64,000 bases of DNA from Fragilaria crotonensis (taxonomy: Eukaryota; Bacillariophyta; Fragilariophyceae; Fragilariales; Fragilariaceae), in assembly GCA_022925895.1 (NCBI GenBank), contig JAKSYS010000136.1:10001-74000 (forward strand). The letters run 5' to 3'. The translations under genes and the position numbers were made by a program. This document shows positions 53,701 to 62,127 of the stretch, piece after piece; position 1 is the stretch's first letter, and every line of letters starts with the position of its first letter. The notes below the pieces were generated by a model, which searched no databases, was not told the DNA's origin, and saw only the letters and a list, made by a program, of their open reading frames with translations.

Positions 53701-54426
53701 ATGCGTCCCAGCGTTGTCGTGGACGTGATCTCCATAGGCGGCATCCAGTAGGCGATCCGCCGCGGTTACGAAGTAGCCGGGCAGATCGGCCCCCGCGTCC
53801 GGCGTTACTGCCGGTCCGGGGGCCGCCTCTGGATCTTCCCGTGCAGTGGCGTTGGCCCTATTGGCCGCTGCCTCTGTCACGGGGGGACAAGCAGGAATCG
53901 GGTCCTCGCCAGCGTCGGCGGCCGTCTCTGTATCCGTCGGGGCGGGCAAGGAGGGGTCGTCGTTGTCGTCGTCGGGCGTCGGAGCGGGGGTCCGATCCAG
54001 TGGCTCCGGGGTCATGCCGACGTCACCGTCGACGTCGATCGTCGATGCGGATGGTTGTCGGGATGTCGGGGAAAGCGCTGGGGGGATCCCGGTCGCGGTC
54101 GGAACGGCAGCTGGAGGGGCGGATTCGATTGCTGGGGTGGGCTCTGTGGTCGCAGTTGCGCCGGGGCTGGTGAAGAAGCATCGGAGGGTCGCTGTCGTCG
54201 GCGGCGGCAGCGGCGCTCGCTTGTTCTGGCAGTTGTTGAAGCAGCTGCACGGTGCAGCGCCTGTTCGCAACTCGACAGGGACAAGCCTGGGAGCGAGCTG
54301 TCGGCCGTGACAGAGCACAGGTCGACGATCTGGAGCAGTCGCAGCAGCGCTGAAGGACTTGTCGCTGTCGACGCAACGGCGGTTCGCGAGTGGAACCATC
54401 GTCTGCATCGACGTGCGAGTCGTCAT
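50731..54426 (-). CDS. Retrotransposon polyprotein: reverse transcriptase + RLE-like nuclease
   Basis: 1231 residues from ATG 54426. The N-terminal third is low-complexity (Pro/Ala/Thr/Asp) after a Cys cluster (CSCFNNCQNK). The reverse transcriptase shows RPVGIGEVYRRLWAK (motif 1), VLLVDATNGFNELGR (motif A), REGVTQGDPLSMVLYGLAL (motif B) and PWYADDAAMAG (motif C; catalytic YADD). The C-terminus has a CDGCGERFTTEHAMSCRKGG zinc motif with H-x-H after it, then LRGDIAVHGFWTRGTTAIFDVRVTDTDAPS and FTPLVFSVDGMQGVEA, which reads as a PD-(D/E)xK restriction-like endonuclease. The order RT, then zinc motif, then RLE is that of R2/CRE-type site-specific elements. Between about 52060 and 51905 the conserved GHRYLGGFVGS and YPQTAYAGL words fall in other frames, so at least two compensating indels are present. 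Confidence 0.85.
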   Translation of the reverse strand: MTTRTSMQTMVPLANRRCVDSDKSFSAAATAPDRRPVLCHGRQLAPRLVPVELRTGAAPCSCFNNCQNKRAPLPPPTTATLRCFFTSPGATATTEPTPAIESAPPAAVPTATGIPPALSPTSRQPSASTIDVDGDVGMTPEPLDRTPAPTPDDDNDDPSLPAPTDTETAADAGEDPIPACPPVTEAAANRANATAREDPEAAPGPAVTPDAGADLPGYFVTAADRLLDAAYGDHVHDNAGTHLHGDFSDDALWQRRWRKMAQIATTRYQAPAGRVGRRFIAILTSEFRGVRERRWNSERPLVFVATVLQTTQGVRRAKDIRSRLAQRMDLWDQGHYKALVDDDEGEVLSRQPSSRPPDEEARARSFNARVLSGRLRSAVRTLTNRSGGGVRQPDDLCTKSGRPVWQVLQEKHPALRDPTSVGEEDGAFEPYSDLPTPIPVCVTQDDVEAISPRLAGAAGPGGTDAVDLANWLLRFGRESEALREEMAAWTNWLANTSPPWAAYRAVMANRLVALDKQPGTRPVGIGEVYRRLWAKCLLKAIGSQATAACGNFNLCAGLQAGIEGAVHAVRDVFADPSLIPAPPPDSQDADAPLTQASEDPPAAPPPIPLADMTLDEAFAAIADDVGLSSAEASAVLLVDATNGFNELGRKAMLWTVRHRWANGARFSFNCYRHSAQLLLRRRGDDCEIILSREGVTQGDPLSMVLYGLALTPLATTIRARVPTIVQPWYADDAAMAGPVDGIAEAQRLLLELGPRRILPEPDKSILIVPLATPPTALESLAEFNFRTRKGTATWAASWDRAPPRRHGWTPGPAMDRGCPLPRGGGGTRRPPTLACRSHSIGWQYLQRVTPDIAPAFAPLEAAIATVFLPALLDASVEEVAKLRPLLALPTRLGGLGIPDPTTTGAFCYAASTASTNLLHCSLVEGAPLCAAAHRRDASTGRLAAKAHQRHATEGRLAAILDGSRPMEKRRIIRSAATGAWLSRPSLLNGSDLSAEEFRDGVRLRLGLTPTSLPPRCDGCGERFTTEHAMSCRKGGLILHRHNDLVATWGQLCGQAHTPSTVSDEPLIQTSQDAQAAGANRTEPTPELRGDIAVHGFWTRGTTAIFDVRVTDTDAPSNRHTAPAKVLRRHEAEKKAKYGALCIARRRTFTPLVFSVDGMQGVEATAASRRLASSLASKWRRSYSEVCGFVRSRLAIALVRSASRCLRADRNPMRRTPSPIWDCGAGLGLYRM

Positions 54427-54676
54427 TCAACGGCTGCGGACGGACAGACGGACGCTCGCGCGTTGTACCGTGGGTACGAGCGCGCTACGCGTCGAGGAGT
54501 TTTGAATTTCCTGGCGCGGTTGGCAACATGAGGCGACGATGACCGACACCGTCGATCACCGCCGTTACAGCTCTGTTCGCTGTCGTTCCTCGGCGTTGCC
54601 CCTCGCGGCACCATTCACACTCATGACACTACACAAAGGCTCTCTCGTCGGCTTGACTTGACGACAACTCCAATGT

Positions 54677-54720
<44 letters not shown>

Positions 54721-54928
54721 GGAGTATGACCACTCTGGGGTACTGTTGTACTGTTACGTGGATTACATGTACTACAGGTCTACAGTACACAAATCGACGG
54801 TAATTCATGTTGAAACGACAGTGTCTTACTTTACTGTAGTACTGTACTGTACGTATTCAAAGTTACTGGATGGAATAGTCATTGAATTCGTTGTAAAGCA
54901 CAGGTTGCTTCACAAATGCTACTTACTG
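54427..54928. other. Spacer: retroelement 5' region and TG microsatellite
   Basis: Contains the probable 5' UTR of the retroelement, the (TG)n tract (54679-54717), GTAC-rich DNA and the left target duplication of the MITE (54921-54928). No gene seen. Confidence 0.45.
54679..54717. repeat. (TG)n microsatellite
   Basis: About 20 uninterrupted TG units immediately upstream (relative to its transcription) of the retroelement. Confidence 0.95.
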
Positions 54929-55573
54929 CAGGCTTTGGAAAAATAATACTGCATACTGGTATCGACCTCCCACGTCGTACCAGTACGCATACTGCTACTG
55001 CAGTGGAGCTTCAGTACGTACTGCAGTATATCTAAGAGCTGCAGTATATACTGCAGTATCTTCCCACCGATGCTGCAAATACTGATACTGCAATGGAGCT
55101 GCAGTATTTACTGGTACTGCACAACATTAACAGTAGCACAGTAGCGACTATTGGTACGACGCTAGCTGTAGTGGCGAAGTCGCAAAAAATACCAAATTAA
55201 GCAAAGTGCAAGTAGAATTTGTATTGTACTATTGTGTACAATAGTGGGACTAAGAAATTGTACAGATTTATGGATAAGAATGCAACTTAAAATGACACAA
55301 ATAGTTACAAATTTACGTGATTGATCATTCTTGTGCAGGTCAGTTCTCGCACGATATTCCCAGTATTTCAAAATACTGCAAATACTGCAGTATCGTTTTC
55401 AGAGCTGGAGTATGGCTTTTTGTCGAGCTGCAGTATGGTTCTACTGCTCTGGAGCTGCAGTATATTTTTTTACTTACTGCGCAAGAGCTGCAGTACGTAT
55501 TACTGCCATTACTGGTATGGTATACTGCAGTATCCAGTATACTTATGTACCAGTATATTTTTTCCAAAGCCTG
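54929..55573. mobile_element. hAT-type MITE (645 bp) with 8-bp target-site duplication
   Basis: The left end reads CAGGCTTTGGAAAAATAATA and the right end is its near-exact inverse (TATTTTTTCCAAAGCCTG); subterminal ACTGG/CCAGT words are also mirrored. The same 8 bp, ACTTACTG, flanks both ends (54921-54928 and 55574-55581). The interior is packed with CTGCAG palindromes and has no transposase. CAGG termini and an 8-bp duplication place it in the hAT superfamily. A truncated relative lies at 45586-45716 in the opposite orientation. Confidence 0.85.
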
Positions 55574-55972
55574 ACTTACTGTACGTGCCATGCGATGAAC
55601 TGCAATACTGGGGCATGAGCACAACACTGGGGGTACTGTGTACTCATGTAGTAGCTTACGTAGGTAGAAGGGTACTGCATACTATATGAGAACAAAAAAG
55701 GTATGCTACTGTAGTAGGTCTTTTCCTACGGAGAGTACGACCAGTTTGGGGTTTGGGGGCACTGCGCGTCCTGTATCCTGTATCCTGTATCCTGTATCCT
55801 GTATCCTGTATCCTGTATCCTGTATCCTGTATCCTGTATCCTGTATCCTGTATCCTGTGGTATGTATCATACTACTCCGATCAGATGTGAGGAACCCACT
55901 AGTATTCTATATATATAGAGGTATAACGCCGCCGATACATGTACTCCAGTGAAGTACTGTAGCACGTACCAT
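55574..55972. other. Spacer 3' of MscS copy 2
   Basis: About 400 bases with GTAC-rich DNA and the CCTGTAT array; no gene. It separates the MITE from the stop codon of the second MscS gene. Confidence 0.5.
55770..55857. repeat. Heptanucleotide tandem repeat (CCTGTAT)n
   Basis: Twelve perfect copies of CCTGTAT plus a partial unit. The period is not a multiple of three and no gene crosses it. Confidence 0.95.
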
Positions 55973-57490
55973 TCAATTGAAGATAGAACTTCCATTGATA
56001 ATGCCTCCATTGAAGACATGCGTAGGGCCTGGTTGAATCGCAGCACCCTTTATGATGTGTACAGGGTCTGGGTACTCCGGATACATCGCAGCGTCATTAA
56101 CAACTGATCCTGCTGAAGGATAGGTCTGGCGCTGTATGGTCTCAGCTGATAGTGCTGAACCGTCACCGTCGCCGTTCCGGATTGATAAGATAGGCAACGC
56201 GAACTTGACGTCATTCTTCTTCGCGGCCCTCGCAATCGCTTCAAGAACGCGCTGCCGGGTGTCAAAGTATTCGGTGGTACCGTGTCGAATCGTGAAATGT
56301 GTGTGAACCACTACCTCTAGCTTTGTCTCCTTAAATTCTCGCCAGTGACACCAGAATGGTCTTGATTCATCCGTGACCAGTTTTGGGCAACTTAGCGCGA
56401 TCTCGGTTTTGATATCTGCGATGGTCTTGCTCACTTTGTCAATATCTCTGTAGTCAAAGTATAAAATTTGCTTCACTTGCGAGCGATTGACTCGACTGAT
56501 GTTTGATACCTTCAGGGCCGCCACCTCGGAGTTAGGAATCCTCGTGATAATATCGTCATACCCTCGAATATCGGTGTGCATCCAACCCATCCGGTGCACA
56601 ATGCCTTGGTAATCATCTCCGATGCGAACGTTTTCGCCAACATGGAACTTGTCTGACGCAGACAACGCCAATCCACTGACGAAGTTTGCAGCAATATCCT
56701 TACTTGCCAGCGAAATGACGAGGGTTCCAACACTTCCGAGAGCAAAGACAGAGTTCACTGCTCGACCTGTCTTGACGCATAGAATGTCCATGATCACCAG
56801 CATAGCTGTAAAATAGATCACGCCATTCCCCATCCTGTCATAGACGCTGGATCTTCCGAGTTCGTCCGCAGACTTGACGTGAAGAAGTCGGCAGAGAAGA
56901 TATTGTTTCACGGCAGCCAGATTCACTGCCAACCACAATGCAAATCCTATCTGCCCTGCGACAATCGGCAAATTCATCCTCATGGGGAACTGGAATCCTA
57001 TCACACTGAGTGCAACAGTCAACATGTCTACGGCATACACAACTCCACCGATCTTACACAGCTGCGATATCGATATCGCAACCCGACAGGCAGGGCTTTG
57101 AATCCAGCACGACTCGGTTTCGTCCGGGAAGCGAAGTTTGCGAATGTATTTCATGAGAGGAACAGCACCGAACCCCAAGATGGAAAGGACAGCAAGATCA
57201 CCAATGTGACCCTCCTGCAGGAGCGCTTGCACAATTTTCTTCGCCTTGGATTTTCCAATTACAAATTTCTGCATTGTCGAGAATATTTGTCCCGCCAAAG
57301 CCAAAGTCCCAGGACTTCGCGGAACATATTTGACGGCACCGTGGAGCTCTGTCGCTTTCAGTGTTCTCCCAGTATAGCTTGTTGCCTGAGGAAATTGGGT
57401 GAGCCGTCGGGGTGCTGCAACGAATCCCTTTACGTAAGTTACAATCCAACATAGCAGCAGAACGATGCGATGGTGGTTATTTGAAGTCAT
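55973..57490 (-). CDS. MscS-family mechanosensitive channel, plastid-targeted (copy 2)
   Basis: I choose the ATG at 57490 (505 residues) rather than the in-frame ATG at 57664 because it is followed at once by a signal peptide (HRIVLLLCWIVTYVKG) and the plastid-type G-FVAAPRR junction. The mature protein is very close to copy 1: TLALAGQIFSTMQKFVIGKSKAKK, SSVYDRMGNGVIYF, FALGSVGTLVISLASKDIAANFVSGLALSASDKFHVGENVRIGDDYQGIVHRMGWMHTDIRG. The C-terminal 80 residues differ and are longer. Role as for copy 1: tension-gated osmolyte release, probably in a plastid membrane. The two copies read in the same direction and look like a tandem duplication later split by transposable elements. Confidence 0.92.
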   Translation of the reverse strand: MTSNNHHRIVLLLCWIVTYVKGFVAAPRRLTQFPQATSYTGRTLKATELHGAVKYVPRSPGTLALAGQIFSTMQKFVIGKSKAKKIVQALLQEGHIGDLAVLSILGFGAVPLMKYIRKLRFPDETESCWIQSPACRVAISISQLCKIGGVVYAVDMLTVALSVIGFQFPMRMNLPIVAGQIGFALWLAVNLAAVKQYLLCRLLHVKSADELGRSSVYDRMGNGVIYFTAMLVIMDILCVKTGRAVNSVFALGSVGTLVISLASKDIAANFVSGLALSASDKFHVGENVRIGDDYQGIVHRMGWMHTDIRGYDDIITRIPNSEVAALKVSNISRVNRSQVKQILYFDYRDIDKVSKTIADIKTEIALSCPKLVTDESRPFWCHWREFKETKLEVVVHTHFTIRHGTTEYFDTRQRVLEAIARAAKKNDVKFALPILSIRNGDGDGSALSAETIQRQTYPSAGSVVNDAAMYPEYPDPVHIIKGAAIQPGPTHVFNGGIINGSSIFN

Positions 57491-57868
57491 AGCAGTGTGG
57501 CAGATGTTTTTCTTGTTTCTCCTTCCACTAAAGTTGTGGGGAAAATTGACGACGACATCTTGGGTGCCGTTGTGATACTTCGAATCACGTCGGAATCGGT
57601 ACGTTTCCGACGTAAGACAGTAAGTAGCCCGACAGTAAATGGTGATTCCCAGATGTGGGGGCATCCGGGACCCGAATGGAAGAAAAAAAAACGAAACCGA
57701 AGAATAACGTCTTTCCCAGATTTCCTACTACCGTAGTACAAGTACCAGGTAGCCCACTCACGACAACTTTGCTGAATTAAAAATGCGGGCTCCAACGGCA
57801 CTCATGCCTCACTCTGTAGCTTGCTAAACAGCAAATCTGCGGTCATATACCCGAGTCGATATCACGCT
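57491..57868. other. Spacer upstream of MscS copy 2
   Basis: About 380 bases between the MscS start and the LarC-like stop. If the upstream ATG at 57664 were used, the first 174 bases would be coding, but that stretch has no signal-peptide character. Otherwise nothing seen. Confidence 0.4.
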
Positions 57869-59165
57869 TTAGGCGTCGGTGAACTGCTCGACGTCTTGCG
57901 TTTTGGTCCACTCACGTATGGCAGCATCGACAATTCTCTGGATAGGAACATCAGTTGCTACCGAGATTGCTCGACAATGATCAAACTCTGGTTTGACGGA
58001 CACAACCTCATCCCCAAGGTAACCAATTTTGACATCCACCATTCCTTGTCGCTCCTGTTCCAAATAAGGGGTTTGCACCGACGCGAACGACCTTCGCAGG
58101 GCGGCTCGCTCGACATCGCGATTTATCCGCACACCCAAAGTGGTGGTATGTCGAAAGATGAGCACCAGCAATTCTTGACTTTTATGAATGTCCGAGTCGG
58201 AACAGAGGCAATGGAGTGTATGGGCCGCGCGGCCCTTTTTCATGACAATGGGAGTTACCCAGGCGTCCAATGCGCCGTTAGAAAGCAGGACTTCCATAGC
58301 GAAGGCGAGCGCTTCGGCGGTAGTGTCATCTAAATTTGCTTCCAGAAGTGTCAAACTGTCAGTGTTCCAGGGAACATCTCGCGTTTCCAATAGATTGTGG
58401 ATGACTTTGGGCTCCGAATCGTTCCTTCCAAGAATTAAACGAAGAGTTTGGGATCCATTTGCATTTGTTCCAAGTCCAACACGCTCCGGTATGAAGACTG
58501 GTGGAACCGATCGTTGCATATCACCTGACATGGTCATCTCTCGCAAAAGAGCACACGCACAGGAGGAAACTAATTCACCAGTGATCCCGCGCGGCCCTGA
58601 GGATGTTCTCATACCAAGCATGAGATTCAACGTCGAAGGTGAAGGGACTGGAATGTAACCACCATCTTTCTCAACATGGCCTTCTCCCATTGGAAGAGCA
58701 GAGCAAGAAAATGTGTCAATATTGAAATATTCCAATAACAGAAGGATGCAAACAATTTCGAACAACGATTGCCATTCTAGCTGGAACGCGGCTGCATAAT
58801 CTGTAACAACCAGCTCCGCTTCCTGTAACGAAGCTATGACTCCTGGGAGCAGACCAAGCCTTCCAGACTGAATCGAGATATCAAGCACTAGGCACAATGC
58901 CCTGTCACTCACAACGCCGCCTATCGTCGCGTCGTCACAAGTAATTGCCTTGCCTAATGCTGTCATAATGACATGAGATTGGATCTTGTTCGTAGGAAAG
59001 ATATCCCTGCAAAGCTCGTCAAGATCTTGTTCGCTTCAACTTCATCTCCATACCAGACGCATCCAAGCAAGCTCCCAACATTGAGGCGGTAGTAATTCCT
59101 TGAGAGCAGTCCCAATGTGCATGGTGCGACGCCGCCATTATCGTCATCAAAGATTTGTGCAGCAT
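57869..59165 (-). CDS. larC: LarC-like protein (nickel-pincer cofactor family, DUF111), one frame break
   Basis: The main frame (58966-57869) contains LPMGEGHVEKDGGYIPVPSPSTLNLM, GPRGITGELVSSCACALL and LLEANLDDTTAEALAFAMEVLLSNGALDAWVTPIVMKKGRAAHTLHCL, followed by RHTTTLGVRINRDVERAALRR: the LarC C-terminal half, including the conserved LExNxDDxTxExL and WVTPIxMKKGR motifs. The N-terminus lies upstream in another frame, from ATG 59165 (HAHWDCSQGITTASMLGACLDASG), corresponding to the family's DCxSGxxGDMxLGAxLD start. The two join if one extra base near 59030 is removed. Bacterial LarC inserts nickel into the pyridinium pincer cofactor of lactate racemase. A eukaryotic role is not established. 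Confidence 0.82.
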
Positions 59166-59558
59166 CACTGTTCTCAGTGCACAATGCGTCACTGAATCAG
59201 CTTCCGATGCTCAAAAGCTCAAAAGGTTCAGAATTCACTGGAGTAAACTCCGTACTGTAGACTGTAGTACCTCCGTACTCATGCAAACAAGTACAGTACC
59301 TGGTAGCACCTATGCCCAGCAATAGGACTGACTCACAGTCGTCATTCTCTGTATGCGATACTAACGGTAGTACTCGAGTATGAATTATACTACAAGTACC
59401 ATTGTACTCCCTACTCCAGTATGCAGGATTTGACCACATGATGTCACATCCACCGTCGAACTCATTATTCGTCCATCGAGTTCCAGTCATGACATGCCCA
59501 TAACTTCACTGTCTCCGTCTACTACTATCTTTATAAAGGTGTCCATAACTGCAAAGTA
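59166..59558. other. Divergent promoter spacer, LarC-like / COQ8
   Basis: About 390 bases between divergent starts, with several GTAC/AGTAC units at 59240-59420. No gene seen. Confidence 0.4.
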
Positions 59559-61462
59559 ATGGCTTCGCATGGTTGGGTGCGTGTCGCCATGGGCTTGCGA
59601 AAAGTCGCTCACGCCGCTGCCCTTCATGTAGCGGACCAAGGTCAAGGAATTGTGACGCGGGGCGTGCAGCATGGTGTCGAATTGGGAGCCAATACGCGGC
59701 TGGCGGCAATGGCAGCGATGGCAGCGAAAATATCTGAGCCGGTTGTTCAAGCATCCACATTACGGAACACAAGCAACTCAATGACAGTGGAGTCCATTCC
59801 TTTTGTTGAATCTACGCATATTGAACCTGAACAAAGCAAACAAATACAAGTAGAGATGCTTCGTCACGACGACACTCTTTCAATTGTGTCGGAGAACGAA
59901 TCCGAACAGAGCAAACAAATTGTTGAGAAACCAAGTCATGAGGATGAGATGACGAATCCTCGGTTGTCACCGCACAACACCAGGGCGAGGTCTCTGACCA
60001 AGAACCCAACACTCAGTCGGAGGCAGACCAAACTGTCGTGAGCAAAGCCTTGATCGATGATAAGTCTCAGGAAACTGATTTAGCGGTTCCGTACGATCGG
60101 CTCCGGGAAGGTCAGCACGTTCCATCATCAAGAGTTGGCCGTGCGTTTGGCTTTGCCACCCTTGGCCTCGGTTTGGTATTGGGGACAGCCGCCGAAGCAA
60201 CGTCCCGTCTGTTGGGAGGTGCGTCAACTTCCGGAAGTGTTGTGGCAAATGACGCCAATGCCGATCGCTTGGCAGCAACCCTGTGTCGCATGCGAGGTGC
60301 GGCGTTAAAAATGGGACAAATGCTGAGTATCCAAGATGAGTCGTTGCTGCCTCCAGCACTGACCAAGGCCCTACAGAAAGTGAGACAAGGGGCGGATGCC
60401 ATGCCCAAGAAACAACTGGAGAAACAGCTGAAATCGCAACTGGGAGACTCATGGAGAGATCGTTTTGAGACCTTTGACGATCTCCCCTTTGCTGCTGCAA
60501 GCATCGGTCAAGTTCACCGAGCCAAGATTCGGGTCGGAGAACAGGTGAAGGACGTTGTGGTGAAGGTCCAATACCCTGGAGTCGCCAACTCGATTGAATC
60601 GGATTTGCAGAACCTCACCATGTTAGTCAAGATGACCGGATTTGCCCCAAAAGGCCTGTTCATAGACAATGTGATTCGCGTTGGCCGAGACGAGCTCAAA
60701 GTGGAGTGCGATTACGTTAGAGAGATGGAGAATCAATTACGATTCAAGGAATTAGTTGAAAACGATCCAATTTTGAGCCGTGAGCGGTTCGTGGTGCCAG
60801 ATGTTATGACGGACTACAGTACAGCTGAGATTTTGACAACCGAATATGCAAAAGGGGGGACCATCGACAAGGTGTTAAACTTGGACCAAGACGAACGGAA
60901 TCGGATTGGCCGTCATATTTTCTACTTAACGATCCAGGAGCTATTTGTGTGGCGATTCATGCAAACAGATCCAAACTGGGGTAACTTTTTGTATGATGTT
61001 GGAAGCCGAACTACCACTTTGATCGACTTTGGAGCTGCTAGAGAGTACCCGAAGAGTTTTGTCGACGGGTACCTCCGAATTGTCTGGTGCAACGCAAATA
61101 GAGATGAGGAGACTCTCTTGGAACTGTCGCACAAAATGGGTTTCTTGACCGGCCAAGAAAACGCTATCATGATGGAAGCTCACACTCAAAGTGGCTTCAC
61201 TCTTGGAGAGCCCTTCGCTACTGATGAACCCTTTGATTTCCGTGGGTCGAACATTAGCTCCCGATTGTCTGCGCAGAGTTCCGCGTTTATGCAGCATCGA
61301 CTGACACCACCGCCTGAGGAAGTCTACACGTTGCATCGGAAGCTCGCTGGCGCGTTCATGTTGTGCATAAAGCTTGGAGCCAAAGTCAAATGCCGCGATC
61401 TATTGGTTGACGTCATCAAGAACCACCAATTTGACGATGGGATGGAACCACCGAAAGTCTAG
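59559..61462 (+). CDS. COQ8: COQ8/ADCK (ABC1/UbiB) atypical kinase, one frame break
   Basis: N-terminal part from ATG 59559 (MASHGWVRVAMGLRKVAHAAALHVADQGQ) resembles the ADCK3 leader. The catalytic part has LCRMRGAALKMGQMLSIQDE (the KxGQ motif unique to the ABC1 family), the Ala-rich loop PFAAASIGQVHRAKI in place of the kinase G-loop, VVVKVQYPGV (ATP-site Lys), ECDYVREMENQLRF, MQTDPNWGNFLYD (catalytic loop) and LIDFGAAREYP (DFG). This is the COQ8A/ADCK3 subgroup, which supports coenzyme Q biosynthesis at the mitochondrial inner membrane. The frame changes between about 59940 and 59960 inside a low-complexity acidic linker: the frame that leads into the kinase begins VVTAQHQGEVSDQEP. A single missing base explains it. 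Confidence 0.88.
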
Positions 61463-62127
61463 CCCCTATCGAAAGTCGGTCATCAGAGGCCATCGATAAG
61501 GTCTATCGAGGGTTGACCCACTAGGACAGACAACTGCGAAGATTCAATTACCGGTAGTGTGATATTACGCCATTGAAGTTCGATGATGTGGCCAACGGTA
61601 GCCCAAATTGACTCCGTGTGCCACTGTTGTCTAAGTCGCCGATATTTGTGCCCATATTGACCACTATGCTGACAAACAAGGTGGCTCCGAATGTTGTTGG
61701 GAGAAGTACGTGATGCGAACATTTCCTCGACGGACAGTGTAGGTAAAGTACGGTCCCTCTGATATCGTAGCTGGCTTCTGATTTTGATGGAGGACCTGGT
61801 ACCTACCGTAGTACCTTGTGCCTTTACAGCACGCTTTGCAAGAGTAGGTTTTACTGCGTATGTAGTACTCCAGTTCAAGTATGCGTAGCTTGTGACTTGT
61901 GAGTTGTGAGCATTCGTGAGCATGACAGCCATACATGTTCATACATACTCGCAATCTGAGCATGTCAGATGTCGTATGAATAGCACATGATTTGCAGACG
62001 CCAAGGCAGCTCGTATTAGTAGTATGCATATGAAGTACCAGTATGGGATAGTGTTATATTGAGTCGTTGAACTCAACTTGATCATATCCAATCCATTTTT
62101 TCTTCCAATACATCACTCCAAACAACG
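61463..62127. other. Spacer and promoter of the light-harvesting gene
   Basis: About 660 bases. A minus-strand frame at 61483-61932 has no recognisable motif. A TATA-like TTATATT lies near 62053, some 75 bases before the light-harvesting ATG, and could be its core promoter. Confidence 0.4.

Larger units (their letters stand above)
50515..54717 (-). mobile_element. GC-rich non-LTR retrotransposon with restriction-like endonuclease
   Basis: The element is much richer in G and C than its surroundings and ends near TG-rich DNA on both sides: (TG)n at 54679-54717 and GTGCGTGTGTGTG near 50515-50530. It encodes one large protein with reverse transcriptase and a C-terminal nuclease-like domain. No LTRs and no poly-A tail are seen. 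The exact ends are not fixed; the limits given are the flanking TG tracts. Confidence 0.75.

Noticed and set aside
51913-54310. Several plus-strand frames of 100-245 codons
   Set aside because: Antisense shadows of the GC-rich retroelement gene; high GC removes stop codons from all frames. They have no domains.
55770-55857. Tandem array considered as a CRISPR
   Set aside because: The units are directly adjacent 7-mers without spacers, in a eukaryotic genome.
57491-57664. Upstream ATG at 57664 as the start of MscS copy 2
   Set aside because: It would bury the signal peptide and plastid-cleavage motif 60-80 residues inside the protein.
61483-61932. Minus-strand frame of 149 codons between COQ8 and the light-harvesting gene
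   Set aside because: No family signature, no conserved neighbour logic and a GTAC-rich spacer context; treated as non-coding.
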